From Blochmannia endosymbiont of Camponotus sp. C-003 (lineage in GTDB: Bacteria; Pseudomonadota; Gammaproteobacteria; Enterobacterales; Enterobacteriaceae): DNA of 64,000 bases. Under the pieces are notes generated by a model. It was given only the letters and a program-made list of their open reading frames with translations, ran no database searches and was not told where the DNA came from. Below are positions 1 through 10,096 of this stretch, piece by piece; within the stretch, counting starts at the first letter, position 1, and each line of letters begins with the position of its first letter. The DNA is taken from the NCBI RefSeq assembly GCF_023585685.1, contig NZ_CP097764.1:62001-126000 (forward strand), written 5' to 3'. The position numbers and the translations under genes are program-made.

Positions 1-721
1 TTTATAATTATTTATAGATTGCAAGGGTCATTTCTATTACCACATGATACAAGATAAATAATTGTTTATATAGTTAAATGTTTATATTGATATTGAATGA
101 ATATTATTTGGTATTTATTGTTGCAATAAAATTTTCGAGTGGACTATTTCAACAAGTTAATCTGTGCAATAATATAAGTAATTTAAAATTTAATATCCGT
201 ATCTTATTAGGTTTATTTACTGTGTATCGGTCTGTCATATTTTATTTTATTTTAAGTATATTGATATGCGAAAATCATAAAAATTTTTTTATGGTTTTTG
301 ATCCCTATACTCGTGATAGATATGATTCAATATGTTATTTCTCAAAATGTTTATGATTTTTAAATGAAACATAGAAGCAGTATACAAAATATGTTTAAAT
401 AAAAAATAATAAGTATAGTTTTATTTTTCATATTTTAATATGTTGTTTTGTATATTATTGAATAAATTATTGTATTTGTGTAATACAATACATAAAGTAT
501 TGGTGAATATTCAAGTATTTTATTAAAAATGATTGTATAAGTATACGCTTATAGTAATGTAAGAATTAATATACTTGGTTGTAGATGTATGATAATAAAA
601 TACATATCTTTAATATTAATCAATGTCTACTTGATTTAGTTAAATTATTTAAAAGTTTATACCTAATTAGAATATGTAACATAAAAAGGTTGGTGTGAAT
701 GTATTTTTTAGAGAAAGTTAT
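1..721. other. gene-free AT-rich region before folE
   Basis: No recognisable gene. An open frame of 92 codons at 78-356 gives a hydrophobic, Ile/Phe/Tyr-rich translation typical of random AT-rich DNA, with no motif I know, so it is not called. The folE promoter presumably lies in the last 200 bases. Promoter boxes cannot be told from background at this base composition. Confidence 0.6.
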
Positions 722-1387
722 ATGTCTATGTTATCACAAGAAGCTCTATTAGTACGTGACGCTTTATCAGTTCGAGGATTAGAAAATCCATTAATTGAAT
801 TGAATATTAATCATCAAATACGTAAACGTCGCATTGAAAATCATATGAGAGCTGTTGTGCATCTTCTTAATCTTGATTTAGAACACGATAGTTTGTCAAA
901 TACTCCTAAACGTATAGCTAAGATGTATATAGAAGAAATTTTCTCTGGGTTAGATTATTCAAATTTTCCTAAAATTGCAATTATTCCGAATACAATGCAA
1001 ATAAATGAAATGATTACAGTACGAGGCATTAATATTACTAGTACTTGTGAACATCATTTTATTGTTTTTAATGGTACAGTGACTATTTCTTATATTCCAG
1101 AAAATAATATGATTGGTTTATCCAAAATAAACAGAATAGTTCAATTTTTCTCTAAAAGACCGCAGTTACAGGAACGATTGACAAAACAAATTTTTTTAGC
1201 ATTACAAACGTTACTTAATACAAATAATGTGGCAATATTTATTGATGCAGTACATTATTGTGTAAAAGCTAGGGGTATTAATGATGTTAGCAGTACTACA
1301 ACTACCACTGTGCTTGGGGGTGTATTTGAATCTGATACAAATATTAGAAAAGAATTTCTGCACGCAATTATGTATTGTAAGCGTTGA
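722..1387 (+). CDS. folE: GTP cyclohydrolase I
   Basis: Converts GTP to 7,8-dihydroneopterin triphosphate, the first step of folate synthesis, in the cytosol as a homodecamer. The 221-residue product is almost the same length as E. coli FolE (222) and collinear with it. The zinc-binding CEHHF motif is near residue 110, followed by [12 protein letters not shown] and the HYCVKARG motif near residue 180, which carries the third zinc ligand. The frame opens upstream at a GTG (695), but similarity to FolE begins at the ATG at 722 ([15 protein letters not shown]), with a weak purine-rich AGAGAAAG before it, so 722 is chosen. It stands alone, with gene-free DNA on both sides. It pairs functionally with pabB at 39-40 kb. 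Identification is secure. Confidence 0.97.
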   Translation: MSMLSQEALLVRDALSVRGLENPLIELNINHQIRKRRIENHMRAVVHLLNLDLEHDSLSNTPKRIAKMYIEEIFSGLDYSNFPKIAIIPNTMQINEMITVRGINITSTCEHHFIVFNGTVTISYIPENNMIGLSKINRIVQFFSKRPQLQERLTKQIFLALQTLLNTNNVAIFIDAVHYCVKARGINDVSSTTTTTVLGGVFESDTNIRKEFLHAIMYCKR

Positions 1388-2419
1388 TTTGATATGTTTT
1401 ATTTAAAAATTAATTAGGTTATTATTGTATTTTATAAATATGCATGCTAAGGAAATAGCATGTCGATCGTGATATGTATTTAAATATTTAATAACCAAAT
1501 GGATAATTGTCGTAATATTATTGGATATATTTCGGTATAAGATATGCATGATGATGTGAATAAATATCAGAGTATTTTTAAAATTTATCTTTTATTAATA
1601 ATAAAATCTGTAACTGTATATTAAAATATAAATATAATTAGAAAATTAATTTTTATATCTGTTTATTGAGTAATAAATCTATGAATTTATTTTTTTATGG
1701 ATTAAATGTGTTAAAAGAGATCATTAAAATATGAAATTTTTCAGTGTAATTGTATTTGTTTTGTATTAATCAATATGAATTTGATTATGATATATTATAA
1801 CTGGATTGGTGAAACTGTTATGATGTAACTAATTGTTGTCTTGGAAAATTCTATTTTTATAGAAAAGTGAATAAATTTTATGAAAAATTGAAGTTTTTAA
1901 AATTATATAGGAAAATCGATTTAAATGTTTTAAATTAATAAAAATAAATTTAAATTGGGTAATGGTTGTTTGAATAAAAGAAATAATTGTAACTAAATTT
2001 TATTATACTTTAACTGTATTTATTATCATTGATTTGATTACAATTGTTTTGTTTTGAATGGCATCTATTAATATAGTGTTTTTTTAAACTGTTTCAACAA
2101 GATTAATAGCATTGTTTACTGCTATATCTTAATGATATTAAGAATATACATTTGTTTTATTTATATAAATTAAAATGTTGAGTAGTATTACGTTATATTT
2201 ATATACATATGCGTATATCTAATTTTAGGGAGCAGCTGTTTGTTTGGAACAAGAGATTACCTTTTGGATAGATATTTGAAATTTTGATTATAATGAATTT
2301 ATGTAGTAATTTTTACATTTTGTAAGACATATGTCATTATTTGGGAGGGAGTTTTAATATTATTGTGTGATATCATAATTTATTTTTGTGTATCTTTATA
2401 GGATATCCTATAATAAGGA
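1388..2419. other. gene-free region between folE and metG
   Basis: About 1 kb with no supportable ORF on either strand. A 7-bp hairpin at 1443-1462 lies 55 bases past the folE stop but has no U-run. A perfect 18-bp palindrome at 2396-2413 sits just past the metG stop (minus strand). The rest looks like eroded DNA between two convergent genes. Confidence 0.55.
2396..2413. repeat. 18-bp perfect palindrome just past metG
   Basis: The sequence around TAGGATATCCTA is self-complementary over 18 bases and starts 7 bases after the metG stop. It could form a small cruciform or help mRNA 3'-end formation, but it has no loop and no U-tract, so calling it a terminator would be a guess. Confidence 0.35.
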
Positions 2420-4075
2420 TTAGGATATGTTTTCATTTAGTTGAGATTTATTTGTTATAGATTTAATTTGATCAGGATGAATTCGAGAAAAAATTATTTT
2501 AAATTTATTAATTCGATGGTTTGATAAAGGCATAGAAAGGCTCTCCCATGTGAGACGAGTGTTGAGAAAATATTCACTGTAATCAGCTAATTTAGGTAAT
2601 ACGGGTTTTAAATATACCATAAGAATACGAAACAATTGAATACCCATAGAATAAATAGATAATGCTTCATGTCTACGGCCTATTTTTTTTGCGACATGCC
2701 ATGGAGCATGTCTGTCTATGTAACGATTAGCTTCATCTGCTAATTTCATAATTTCACGCATTGCGCAATTAAACTCTCTTTTTTGAAAAAATTCTCCTAT
2801 AGAGTGTCTGGATTCAATAAACATATTATATATAAATGGATGGGTCAATGTATTTGATAAATGACCATTATAATATTGATGTATAAATCCGGAATTTCTA
2901 GATGCTAAATTCAATATTTTATTAATAATATCTGAATTTACTCTAGTAATAAAATCTGATAGATTTAAATCTATGTCGCTAGTATGCGATGAGAGTTTTG
3001 TAGCGTAATAATATCTCAAATAATCTGGGTTTAGACATGATAAGTAAGTACGTACGTTGATACAAGTACCTTTAGATTTCGATATTTTAGATCCGTTTAT
3101 AGTAACATGGCCGTGAACAAATATATTAGTTGGTTTACGAAATTGACTGCCTGATAAAATAGCTGGCCAGAAAAGACAATGAAAGTAGATAATATCTTTA
3201 CCTATGAAATGATATAAGTCTGTTTTGGAATTTAAGTTCCAAAAATCATTAAAAGATATGTTTTTGTTTTTTTTACATAAGTTTTTAAAGGTGCCCATAT
3301 ATCCTATAGGGGCATCCATCCATACATAAAAATATTTTTCTGAAGCATTAGGAATCTTAAATCCAAAATAAGGAGCGTCTCTAGAAATATCCCACTGTTT
3401 TAAACCTGATTTGAACCATTCTTCTATTTTATTGGTTACTTCTTTTTGTATGTTTCCTGATTGGATCCATGTACGTAATATATCAGTAAAAACTGGTAAA
3501 TCAAAAAAGAGATGTTTCGATTTTCGTATTATCGGAGATGTTCCAGAAATAACTGATTTGGGATTTATAAGTTCTAAAGAGGTATAAATAGTACCGCATT
3601 TTTCACAATTATCTCCATATTGATCATCTTTTTTGCATTTTGGGCATGTACCCTTAACAAATCGATCTGGTAAAAACATATTTTTTTTAGGATCATATAA
3701 TTGAGAAATAAATTTAGACTTAATGAGTCCACGTTTCTTTAATCGAAAGTAAATATCATGTAGTAATTCACGAGTTTCTTTACTGTGCGTAGAATAATAA
3801 TTATCATAATTAATCCCAAATTCGTAGCAATCTCGTTGATGTTCTTGTTGCATTCGGGTAATCATTTGTTCTGGTGTTATATTAAGTTGTTGTGATTTTA
3901 ACATAATAGCGGTGCCATGTGCATCATCTGCGCAAATAAAATATACGCAATTGCCTTGCATGCGTTGATAACGAACCCAGATATCTGCTTGTATATGCTC
4001 TAACATGTGTCCGATATGAAGAGAACCATTAGCGTAAGGAAGCGCGCAAGTAACTAACATTTTTTTTGCAGTCAT
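2420..4075 (-). CDS. metG: Methionyl-tRNA synthetase, short form without the C-terminal tRNA-binding domain
   Basis: Charges tRNA-Met with methionine; class I aminoacyl-tRNA synthetase. The HIGH signature (HIGHM) is near residue 21, the zinc knuckle CPKCKK...CEKCG near 145-160, and the KMSKS loop appears as KISKSKGT near 335. The product is 551 residues against 677 in E. coli. The missing part is the C-terminal EMAPII-like tRNA-binding and dimerisation module, while the catalytic core and anticodon-binding helical domain are intact. I recall similarly short MetG proteins in Buchnera, so this is probably a functional reduced form rather than a pseudogene. The protein begins with [17 protein letters not shown], matching the family start. 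It is convergent with folE and divergent from gnd. Confidence 0.96.
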   Translation of the reverse strand: MTAKKMLVTCALPYANGSLHIGHMLEHIQADIWVRYQRMQGNCVYFICADDAHGTAIMLKSQQLNITPEQMITRMQQEHQRDCYEFGINYDNYYSTHSKETRELLHDIYFRLKKRGLIKSKFISQLYDPKKNMFLPDRFVKGTCPKCKKDDQYGDNCEKCGTIYTSLELINPKSVISGTSPIIRKSKHLFFDLPVFTDILRTWIQSGNIQKEVTNKIEEWFKSGLKQWDISRDAPYFGFKIPNASEKYFYVWMDAPIGYMGTFKNLCKKNKNISFNDFWNLNSKTDLYHFIGKDIIYFHCLFWPAILSGSQFRKPTNIFVHGHVTINGSKISKSKGTCINVRTYLSCLNPDYLRYYYATKLSSHTSDIDLNLSDFITRVNSDIINKILNLASRNSGFIHQYYNGHLSNTLTHPFIYNMFIESRHSIGEFFQKREFNCAMREIMKLADEANRYIDRHAPWHVAKKIGRRHEALSIYSMGIQLFRILMVYLKPVLPKLADYSEYFLNTRLTWESLSMPLSNHRINKFKIIFSRIHPDQIKSITNKSQLNENIS

Positions 4076-4640
4076 ATAGTTTTTTGATTTAAAAATTTAT
4101 ATATGTTGCATAACAACACATATTGTAGATTATTAAAATATATTTTGTTTTTTGTAATTTACATTATGAACGTATAGTATATATGCTGTTTATACATTAC
4201 AATAATTAAAATTATATTTGGTTATTTTAATGGTTTTGTTAATATTTTAGTATCATTATAATAATGGTTTTATATTCAATAAAAAATTATTTATTATTAT
4301 TATAATTGATTACTTATTTTAAATTTAATTTCGTACGAGTATATCATAATTTTATTATGATACATAAAATATGTATGCACATGTAGTGATATGTTGTAGG
4401 ATATTTTTTGAAAATTAATATTTTATCATGATTGGCCTTTAAGATCACGAGTTAATAACATTTGAAACTTATATTTGTCGTGATGTTTTATGTTTATGTA
4501 TATTAATATTGTTTAAAATGTTTTATTTTATATTGAAATATTTATGTAATAATATGTTTATATTGTAAACTAAATATAAATTAGTCGTTATTTAACTATT
4601 ATTAAAATATACAACATACTTATACCATAGAGGAGCAGAT
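4076..4640. other. gene-free divergent region metG/gnd
   Basis: 565 bases between the divergent metG and gnd starts. It must hold the promoters of both genes. No ORF, strong repeat or RNA gene was seen. The only clear signal is the Shine-Dalgarno GAGGAG just before gnd. Confidence 0.5.
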
Positions 4641-6050
4641 ATGTTCAAACAAGAAAAAATTGGTATTATCGGTATGGGTGTTATGGGTCGAAATTTAGCT
4701 TTGAACATCGAAAGTAAAGGTTATTGTGTCGTTGTTTACAATCGTTCTAAAAATAAAACTGATGCAATTGTTGCTAATAATTCCAAAAAAAATATTATTC
4801 CATGTTATTCAATAGAAGAGTTTGTACTATCTTTAAATAAACCTCGTTTTATATTTTTAATGATTACGTCAGGAACATATATCGATAGTATTATAAAAAT
4901 ATTATCCCCCTATATGAATCCAGGAGATGTTTTAATTGATGGAGGTAATTCATTTTATAAAGATACTATGCGTCGTAATCTTGAGTTATCAAAAAAAGGG
5001 ATACATTTTATTGGTACTGGTATTTCCGGGGGAGAAGAAGGAGCTTTGAAAGGACCATCCATCATGCCTGGAGGACATATAAATGCATATAAAATGGTGG
5101 AGTCGGTTTTTAAAAAAATTGCCGCTCGTGTTGATGATGAAACTTGCGTTGCATATATAGGGCCGAATGGATCTGGGCATTATCTCAAGATGATACATAA
5201 CGGTATAGAGTACGGAGATATGCAAATAATTGCTGAAATATATTTTTTTTTACAAAAAATATTTCATTTAACTTATGAAGAATTGGGAGAAATTTTTAAT
5301 CAATGGAATCAAGGAGAATTAAATAGTTATCTTATTGAAATAACAAGCTATATTTGTGTTAAAAAAAATGCCAATAATGATCATATTCTTAATTCTATAT
5401 TAGATGTGGCTGGAAATAAAAGCACTGGAGCATGGACTAGTCAAGATGCGATAGATTTAGGAATACCGTTAGGTATGATTACTGAATCAGTGTTTGCTCG
5501 TTATATGTCTGTTCTTAAAAAACAACGTCTTAAAGCTTCAAAAATATTATCAGGGCCTAATATAAAAAATTGTTGTGAGAGTAGGTGTTTATACTTAGAA
5601 AAAGCTCGAAAAGCATTGTATCTTGGTAAGATTATTTTATATGCTCAAGGTTTTTATCAATTAAGAATTGCGTCTGATAAGTATCATTGGGATTTAAATT
5701 ACAAACAAATTGCTCAAATTTTTCGTGCAGGATGCATAATTAGATCAAAATTTTTAAAAAAAATTATTGATATTTATTCCCAAACTCCAGATATCACTAA
5801 TTTATTATTGTCTCCGTATTGCAGTACTATCGCGAATGATTATCAACAAATGTTGAGAGATATAGTAATGTGTGCTATTAAATACGGTATTCCAATGCCT
5901 GCATTATCCACTGCTATAGCGTACTATGATAGTTATCGCAGTAATATATTACCTGCAAATCTTATTCAAGCACAACGAGATTATTTTGGAGCGCATACTT
6001 ACATGTGTTTTGATAAACAAGGTACGTTTCACACTGATTGGTTAAGATAA
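4641..6050 (+). CDS. gnd: 6-phosphogluconate dehydrogenase, decarboxylating
   Basis: Third step of the oxidative pentose-phosphate pathway: oxidises 6-phosphogluconate to ribulose 5-phosphate with NADP+, in the cytosol as a dimer. The product has 469 residues (E. coli 468). The N-terminal Rossmann motif [15 protein letters not shown] is at about residues 8-22, the substrate motif [11 protein letters not shown] near 127-137, and the catalytic-lysine segment [14 protein letters not shown] near 182-195. A good Shine-Dalgarno (GAGGAG) lies 5-6 bases before the ATG. Together with zwf at 30 kb it supplies NADPH and pentose phosphate; ribulose 5-phosphate can feed PRPP for his/trp synthesis and the GutQ isomerase at 16.6 kb. 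The E. coli neighbourhood gnd-his is retained, without the O-antigen genes. Confidence 0.98.
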   Translation: MFKQEKIGIIGMGVMGRNLALNIESKGYCVVVYNRSKNKTDAIVANNSKKNIIPCYSIEEFVLSLNKPRFIFLMITSGTYIDSIIKILSPYMNPGDVLIDGGNSFYKDTMRRNLELSKKGIHFIGTGISGGEEGALKGPSIMPGGHINAYKMVESVFKKIAARVDDETCVAYIGPNGSGHYLKMIHNGIEYGDMQIIAEIYFFLQKIFHLTYEELGEIFNQWNQGELNSYLIEITSYICVKKNANNDHILNSILDVAGNKSTGAWTSQDAIDLGIPLGMITESVFARYMSVLKKQRLKASKILSGPNIKNCCESRCLYLEKARKALYLGKIILYAQGFYQLRIASDKYHWDLNYKQIAQIFRAGCIIRSKFLKKIIDIYSQTPDITNLLLSPYCSTIANDYQQMLRDIVMCAIKYGIPMPALSTAIAYYDSYRSNILPANLIQAQRDYFGAHTYMCFDKQGTFHTDWLR

Positions 6051-6098
6051 ATGTGAGGAAAACATTGTTAACATTGATTAAGTAATTTAAAGTAACAA

Positions 6099-6130
6099 CC
6101 AATATCCCGTATACATAATGGGGATATTGG
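6099..6130. terminator. hairpin between convergent gnd and hisI
   Basis: A perfect 10-bp stem (CCAATATCCC with GGGATATTGG) and a 12-base loop, 48 bases after the gnd stop and 170 bases beyond the hisI stop. It is the only GC-containing stem in this gap. Its place between two convergent transcription units fits a bidirectional terminator. No strong U-run follows on either strand, so termination strength is uncertain. Confidence 0.55.
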
Positions 6131-6302
6131 AGAGATTAAATTTGTTATTCCTATTCGTTTAAAGACTGTTTGTTGTTATTTTTATAATAAATTACGTTGG
6201 TGTTTCTACAAATCTATTAATGTTGATTACATATCAATAATACTAAAATGAGTAATTGTTTAGTTTTTATTATATTATTTTATGTGTATTATGTATTATT
6301 GT

Positions 6303-6944
6303 TTATCGATTGAGTTTGTTCTTATTATTTCTAATTTTCAATTCTTGGATGATTTCATTAAAGTTTAATGATTTATGTTGTAATAGGACTAATAAATGAT
6401 AAATTAAATCTGATGCTTCATTAATGAGTTCTTTTGTATTATAGCAGGAAATTGCTGCAAGAGCTGTTTCTAGACCTTCTTCTCCCACTTTTTGAGCAAT
6501 GCGTTTGATGCCACTAGCATATAAACGAGATGTATAAGATGTATTAATGAGATGGGATGGTATATTTTTTTTTGAAGATATAACGTTTTCTAATTGATGA
6601 AGAAAACTTAATTCTGCTATCCCAGGATGGAAGCAGCTGCTAGTGTTATTATGGCAAGCAGGTCCATCTGGTAAAACAAAGATTAATAACGCATCTTGAT
6701 CGCAATCTGAATACCAATTGATTAAGTTTAATATATTTCCGGATTTTTCTCCTTTAGTCCATAATCTATTTTTTTTGCGTGAGAAAAAAGTAACATGCTT
6801 AGTTTTTTCTGTTTTTATCATTGATTCTTTATTCATATACCCTAACATTAATACTTCTCCTGACTTCGCATGTTGTATAATAGCGGGTATTAGACCGTGA
6901 TTTTTAGTCCAATCTAATTGATCATGATGATTTTTAATTAGCAT
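6303..6944 (-). CDS. hisI: Bifunctional phosphoribosyl-AMP cyclohydrolase / phosphoribosyl-ATP pyrophosphatase (HisIE)
   Basis: Catalyses steps 2 and 3 of histidine synthesis: pyrophosphate removal from phosphoribosyl-ATP, then ring opening of phosphoribosyl-AMP. The 213 residues divide into a HisI cyclohydrolase domain (about 1-115, with the metal-binding DCDQDALL and SCFHPG segments) and a HisE pyrophosphohydrolase domain (about 116-205, with [12 protein letters not shown]). It is the same fusion as in E. coli (203 residues). It is the last gene of the operon, and its start overlaps the end of hisF by 7 bases, so translation is probably coupled. The hairpin at 6099-6130 may end the transcript. 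Confidence 0.97.
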   Translation of the reverse strand: MLIKNHHDQLDWTKNHGLIPAIIQHAKSGEVLMLGYMNKESMIKTEKTKHVTFFSRKKNRLWTKGEKSGNILNLINWYSDCDQDALLIFVLPDGPACHNNTSSCFHPGIAELSFLHQLENVISSKKNIPSHLINTSYTSRLYASGIKRIAQKVGEEGLETALAAISCYNTKELINEASDLIYHLLVLLQHKSLNFNEIIQELKIRNNKNKLNR

Positions 6945-7714
6945 AATCTAATATTTATTCCTTCTTTGTATAAAAATTGCTTCAATTTATGAATATCAAT
7001 AATTTTTTTATGAAACACTGAAGCCGCTAAAGCACCGTCCACATCAGCATCGCGAAATGCTTCTAAGAAATGTTGATAGGTACCAGCTCCTCCCGAAGCT
7101 ATAAGTGGTACTTTACAATGTTTTCTGATATTTCGTAATTGATCTAAATCGTAACCATTTTTCATTCCATCTTGATTCATCATATTTAATACTATCTCTC
7201 CAGCTCCATATTCTTGTACTTTTTTAACCCAATCCAATGTTTGCCATGTTGTGATGTGCATACGAGTGCTGTCTCCAGTATAGCATTTTACTTGATAAAT
7301 TTTTTTTTTAGGATTATGCCAAGTATCGATGCTCACTACAATACATTGTGTACCTAAATGGTTAGCTAGTTCTTGGATTAGTATTGGGTTAATTAGAGCG
7401 GGAGAGTTAATTGAAATTTTGTCTGCTCCAGATGCAAGAATTTGTTTAGCTTGTTTTAATGTACTTATGCCTCCAGCAACACAAAATGGGATATTTATTA
7501 TCTCGGCAACCTGAGAAATCCATTTTTTATTTACTACTTGATCATTCGGTGATGCTGTAATATCATAGAATACTAATTCATCGGCTCCTGATTTTGCATA
7601 TCTTTTTGCTAAATCTAAGATATCGCCTACAATTTTATGATCTTTGAATTGTATCCCTTTAATGACTTTATTATTAGCTACATCGAGACAAGGAATTATT
7701 CGTTTTGCCAACAT
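6938..7714 (-). CDS. hisF: Imidazole glycerol phosphate synthase, cyclase subunit
   Basis: Cyclase half of IGP synthase: uses ammonia from the HisH glutaminase to turn PRFAR into imidazole glycerol phosphate and AICAR. It is a 258-residue TIM barrel (E. coli 258). The catalytic aspartates are visible in IPCLDVANN (near residue 11) and VVSIDTW (near 130), with phosphate-binding loops GGIST and ASGGAG. Start [11 protein letters not shown] matches the family. It overlaps hisA by 19 bases and hisI by 7. The coding strand contains an A10 run (7300-7309) in the KKKI segment, in frame as given but prone to slippage. If HisH is lost, HisF could still work with free ammonia, as known for the E. coli enzyme in vitro. 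Confidence 0.98.
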   Translation of the reverse strand: MLAKRIIPCLDVANNKVIKGIQFKDHKIVGDILDLAKRYAKSGADELVFYDITASPNDQVVNKKWISQVAEIINIPFCVAGGISTLKQAKQILASGADKISINSPALINPILIQELANHLGTQCIVVSIDTWHNPKKKIYQVKCYTGDSTRMHITTWQTLDWVKKVQEYGAGEIVLNMMNQDGMKNGYDLDQLRNIRKHCKVPLIASGGAGTYQHFLEAFRDADVDGALAASVFHKKIIDIHKLKQFLYKEGINIRLC

Positions 7715-8436
7715 GATGTAGCCTCATCGATAGTAAATATATTGTCTAAAAAAGCACGACCAATAATAATTCCTGCTACTCCAGCAGAACGTAATTTAGA
7801 TATCTCTATTAATTTATTGACACCTCCAGATGCTTGAAATGATATTTGTGGCCAACAATGACATATTGATTGATACAAAGATATATTACTACCTAACAAC
7901 GTTCCATCTTTAGATATATCCGTGCAAATAATATGTTTTAAACCTACAGTACAATATTCTTCTATTATTTGGTCTAATTGTAAATTACTTTCTTTTTGCC
8001 AACCATAAATAGCTACTTTTCGATTTTTTTTAGAATAAACATGGATATCTATCGCTAAAACTAAGGCATTTGGATCAAAATATTCAAACCATTTTTTTAC
8101 TGTCTTTGGTTGTGTAACTGCTACAGAACCTAATACTATACGTGTTGCTCCTGATTCTAACAGAATTTCTACATCTGTAGCGTTACGTATACCTCCTCCT
8201 ATTTGTATTTTTGATAGAGGAGTAGTTTCTTTTATTAATTGACTAATTAATAAACTTTGTCTGTTTAATGGATTTTTTGCTCCATCTAGATCAACCAGAT
8301 GTATCATTTTTGATCCTTGCTGTATGTATTTTTTCAATAATGAAATAGGTTCACCGTAATTAGTTTGCATGCGATAAGATCCTTGATACAACCTAACTAT
8401 ATTTCCGTTAATAATATCTAGAGCGGGAATAATCAC
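7696..8436 (-). CDS. hisA: ProFAR isomerase (phosphoribosylformimino-AICAR isomerase)
   Basis: Step 4 of histidine synthesis: isomerises the aminoaldose ProFAR to the aminoketose PRFAR. It is a 246-residue TIM barrel (E. coli 245). The catalytic aspartates are in [14 protein letters not shown] (near residue 7) and LAIDIH (near 129-131), and phosphate loops QIGGGIRN and ASGGV are present. It starts 3 bases after hisH ends and overlaps hisF by 19 bases, the usual tight enterobacterial his arrangement. It is homologous to HisF, but residues and position make the assignment clear. Confidence 0.98.
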   Translation of the reverse strand: MIIPALDIINGNIVRLYQGSYRMQTNYGEPISLLKKYIQQGSKMIHLVDLDGAKNPLNRQSLLISQLIKETTPLSKIQIGGGIRNATDVEILLESGATRIVLGSVAVTQPKTVKKWFEYFDPNALVLAIDIHVYSKKNRKVAIYGWQKESNLQLDQIIEEYCTVGLKHIICTDISKDGTLLGSNISLYQSICHCWPQISFQASGGVNKLIEISKLRSAGVAGIIIGRAFLDNIFTIDEATSCWQNE

Positions 8437-8439
8437 AAA

Positions 8440-9029
8440 TTATATCTCCAAAAAATTTTTTATTAATTGTTGTCCAGGTATCCCAGATTTTTCTGGATGA
8501 AATTGTACGCCAAAGAAATTTTTATATTTTATAACTGAACTAAATAATTGTCCGTAATTTGTTTTAGAAATTGTTGCAGAACATATTTCTATGCAATAAT
8601 TATGTGCAAAATAAAAATAATCACTCTTCTTTATACCATGAAAGAAAAAATGTTTTTTAGGGATAGTAATGGTATTCCATCCCATATGCGGAAGAGGAAA
8701 TCCTCGGTATTGCATACGTGTAACAGGTGTATGAATAATATTCAACGTGTTTACGCCATCATTTTCAGAACTTATAGATCCAAACAACTGCATTCCTAAA
8801 CAAATACCTAATATTGGTTTAGTATAATTTTGTATCAACGTAACTAGATTTTTTTTTTTAACTGCTGCATTACAGACGCAGCTGCACCTACTCCTGGTAA
8901 AAACAGTTTGTCCGCCTGAGATATAATCTCAGCTCTGTCACTTATTATTGGGTTATGTCCTAACCTATGTAGCATGGTTTTGACAGATAATAAATTAGAA
9001 CAGTTGGTGTTTATAATCACTATATTCAT
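8440..9029 (-). CDS. hisH: Imidazole glycerol phosphate synthase, glutamine amidotransferase subunit, interrupted by an A11 frameshift
   Basis: Glutaminase half of IGP synthase, which passes ammonia to HisF. The gene is in two frames. Residues 1-61 (8844-9029) read MNIVIINTNC...FLPGVGAAAS and stop at TAG just after an A11 run (plus-strand T at 8849-8859). The rest (to 8440) continues in another frame with the catalytic-cysteine motif GICLGMQLFG, then PHMGWN and the His/Glu motif GVQFHPEKSG. A run of 12 A (or 9) would join them as ...QQLKKKNLVTLIQNY... and give a full-length HisH of about 195 residues. All catalytic residues survive and the lesion sits exactly on the homopolymer. Polymerase slippage could therefore restore some product, as reported for A-tract frameshifts in Buchnera and Blochmannia. 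A true pseudogene or a sequencing error is the alternative. Confidence 0.88.
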
Positions 9030-10096
9030 AGCAATGTTCCCTTAGAACTTGGTATATTATTATTATTTATATAAATAGCTTGACGTAATGATCGCCCGAA
9101 AGATTTAAATAAACTTTCTGCTTTATGGTGATCATTTTTTCCAGTTGCGTGTAAATGTAAAGCGCAACCCATTTTTGAAGATAATGAACGAAAAAAATGT
9201 TCTATCATTTCAGTACTGAGATCTCCAATTTTTTGGAAAGTATATTTAGCTTCATAGTAAAAATATGTTCTTCCAGAAAGATCTAATACACATCGCGCAA
9301 TACTCTCATCCATAGGTAGGATAAAACCGAACCTTCCAATACCACATTTGTTGCCTAATGCAGTGTTTAAAGCTTCTCCTAATACTAAGGCTGTATCTTC
9401 TACAGTATGATGATCATCTACATGTACATCTCCTTTTGCCGTAATATTCATACATAATCCAGCATGAACAGCTATTTGCTGTAACATATGATTAAAAAAA
9501 TTGATTCCGGTATTAATGTAACTTTTATTATTTTGATCTACCCATATCGCTATATCTATGTTAGTTTCTTCAGTGACTCGATGAATATATGCTGCCCTGT
9601 GATTTTGTGTTAAATAATTTTTAATTTTTTTCCAACCAAAATTAATACGATCATATTGTATTCCTTGAAGACCCATGTTAGTTGCTAACATCATATCAGT
9701 ATCTCGATCTCCGATAACATAACTATTAAATTTATTTAATTTTTTATCGATTAGCCAAGAATTTACTAATGCAGTTTTTGGTTTACGACAACTACATTGT
9801 TCCTCAGGGAGATGAGGGCAGATTAATATTTGATTAAATTTAATACCTTGAGATTGAAAGATTTGTATCATTAGATGATGTGGTTTATTGAATTTTTCTA
9901 TAGGAAATGAAGCGCTTCCTAATCCATTTTGATTAGTGACTATAACAAACTCAAAACCTATATTTTTTAACTCTATAAGAGCGGGAATAACATATGGTTC
10001 TAATGAGAATTTATCTAAAGAATCAATTTGAAAATTGACTTTTGGTTCGTTAATTAAGGTTCCATCACGATCTATAAATAAAATTTTATGATTCAT
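9026..10096 (-). CDS. hisB: Bifunctional histidinol-phosphatase / imidazoleglycerol-phosphate dehydratase
   Basis: Steps 6 and 8 of histidine synthesis in one protein. The N-terminal HAD phosphatase domain (about 1-165) has the nucleophile motif FIDRDGTL near residues 6-13 and a zinc loop CPHLPEEQCSCRKPK. The C-terminal dehydratase domain (about 166-356) has the metal-binding DDHHTVED and KNDHHKAES motifs and ends with SSKGTLL. The product has 356 residues (E. coli 355). The frame stays open 13 codons further upstream, but MNHKILFIDRDGT aligns with the E. coli start, so the ATG at 10096 is chosen; it overlaps the hisC end by 11 bases. At the other end it overlaps hisH by 4. Confidence 0.97.
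   Translation of the reverse strand: MNHKILFIDRDGTLINEPKVNFQIDSLDKFSLEPYVIPALIELKNIGFEFVIVTNQNGLGSASFPIEKFNKPHHLMIQIFQSQGIKFNQILICPHLPEEQCSCRKPKTALVNSWLIDKKLNKFNSYVIGDRDTDMMLATNMGLQGIQYDRINFGWKKIKNYLTQNHRAAYIHRVTEETNIDIAIWVDQNNKSYINTGINFFNHMLQQIAVHAGLCMNITAKGDVHVDDHHTVEDTALVLGEALNTALGNKCGIGRFGFILPMDESIARCVLDLSGRTYFYYEAKYTFQKIGDLSTEMIEHFFRSLSSKMGCALHLHATGKNDHHKAESLFKSFGRSLRQAIYINNNNIPSSKGTLL

Noticed and set aside
78-356. 92-codon ORF upstream of folE
   Set aside because: Translation is Ile/Phe/Tyr-rich, with no motif, no clear ribosome binding site and no resemblance to any protein I know; such frames arise by chance in AT-rich DNA.
1443-1462. Small 7-bp hairpin after folE as a terminator
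   Set aside because: Stem is short and no U-run follows; not enough to call.
4989-5225. ORF antisense to gnd, and many similar frames antisense to hisF, hisD, pykA, manY, minD and sppA
   Set aside because: All are shadows of well-conserved genes on the opposite strand; none has its own start signals or known motifs.
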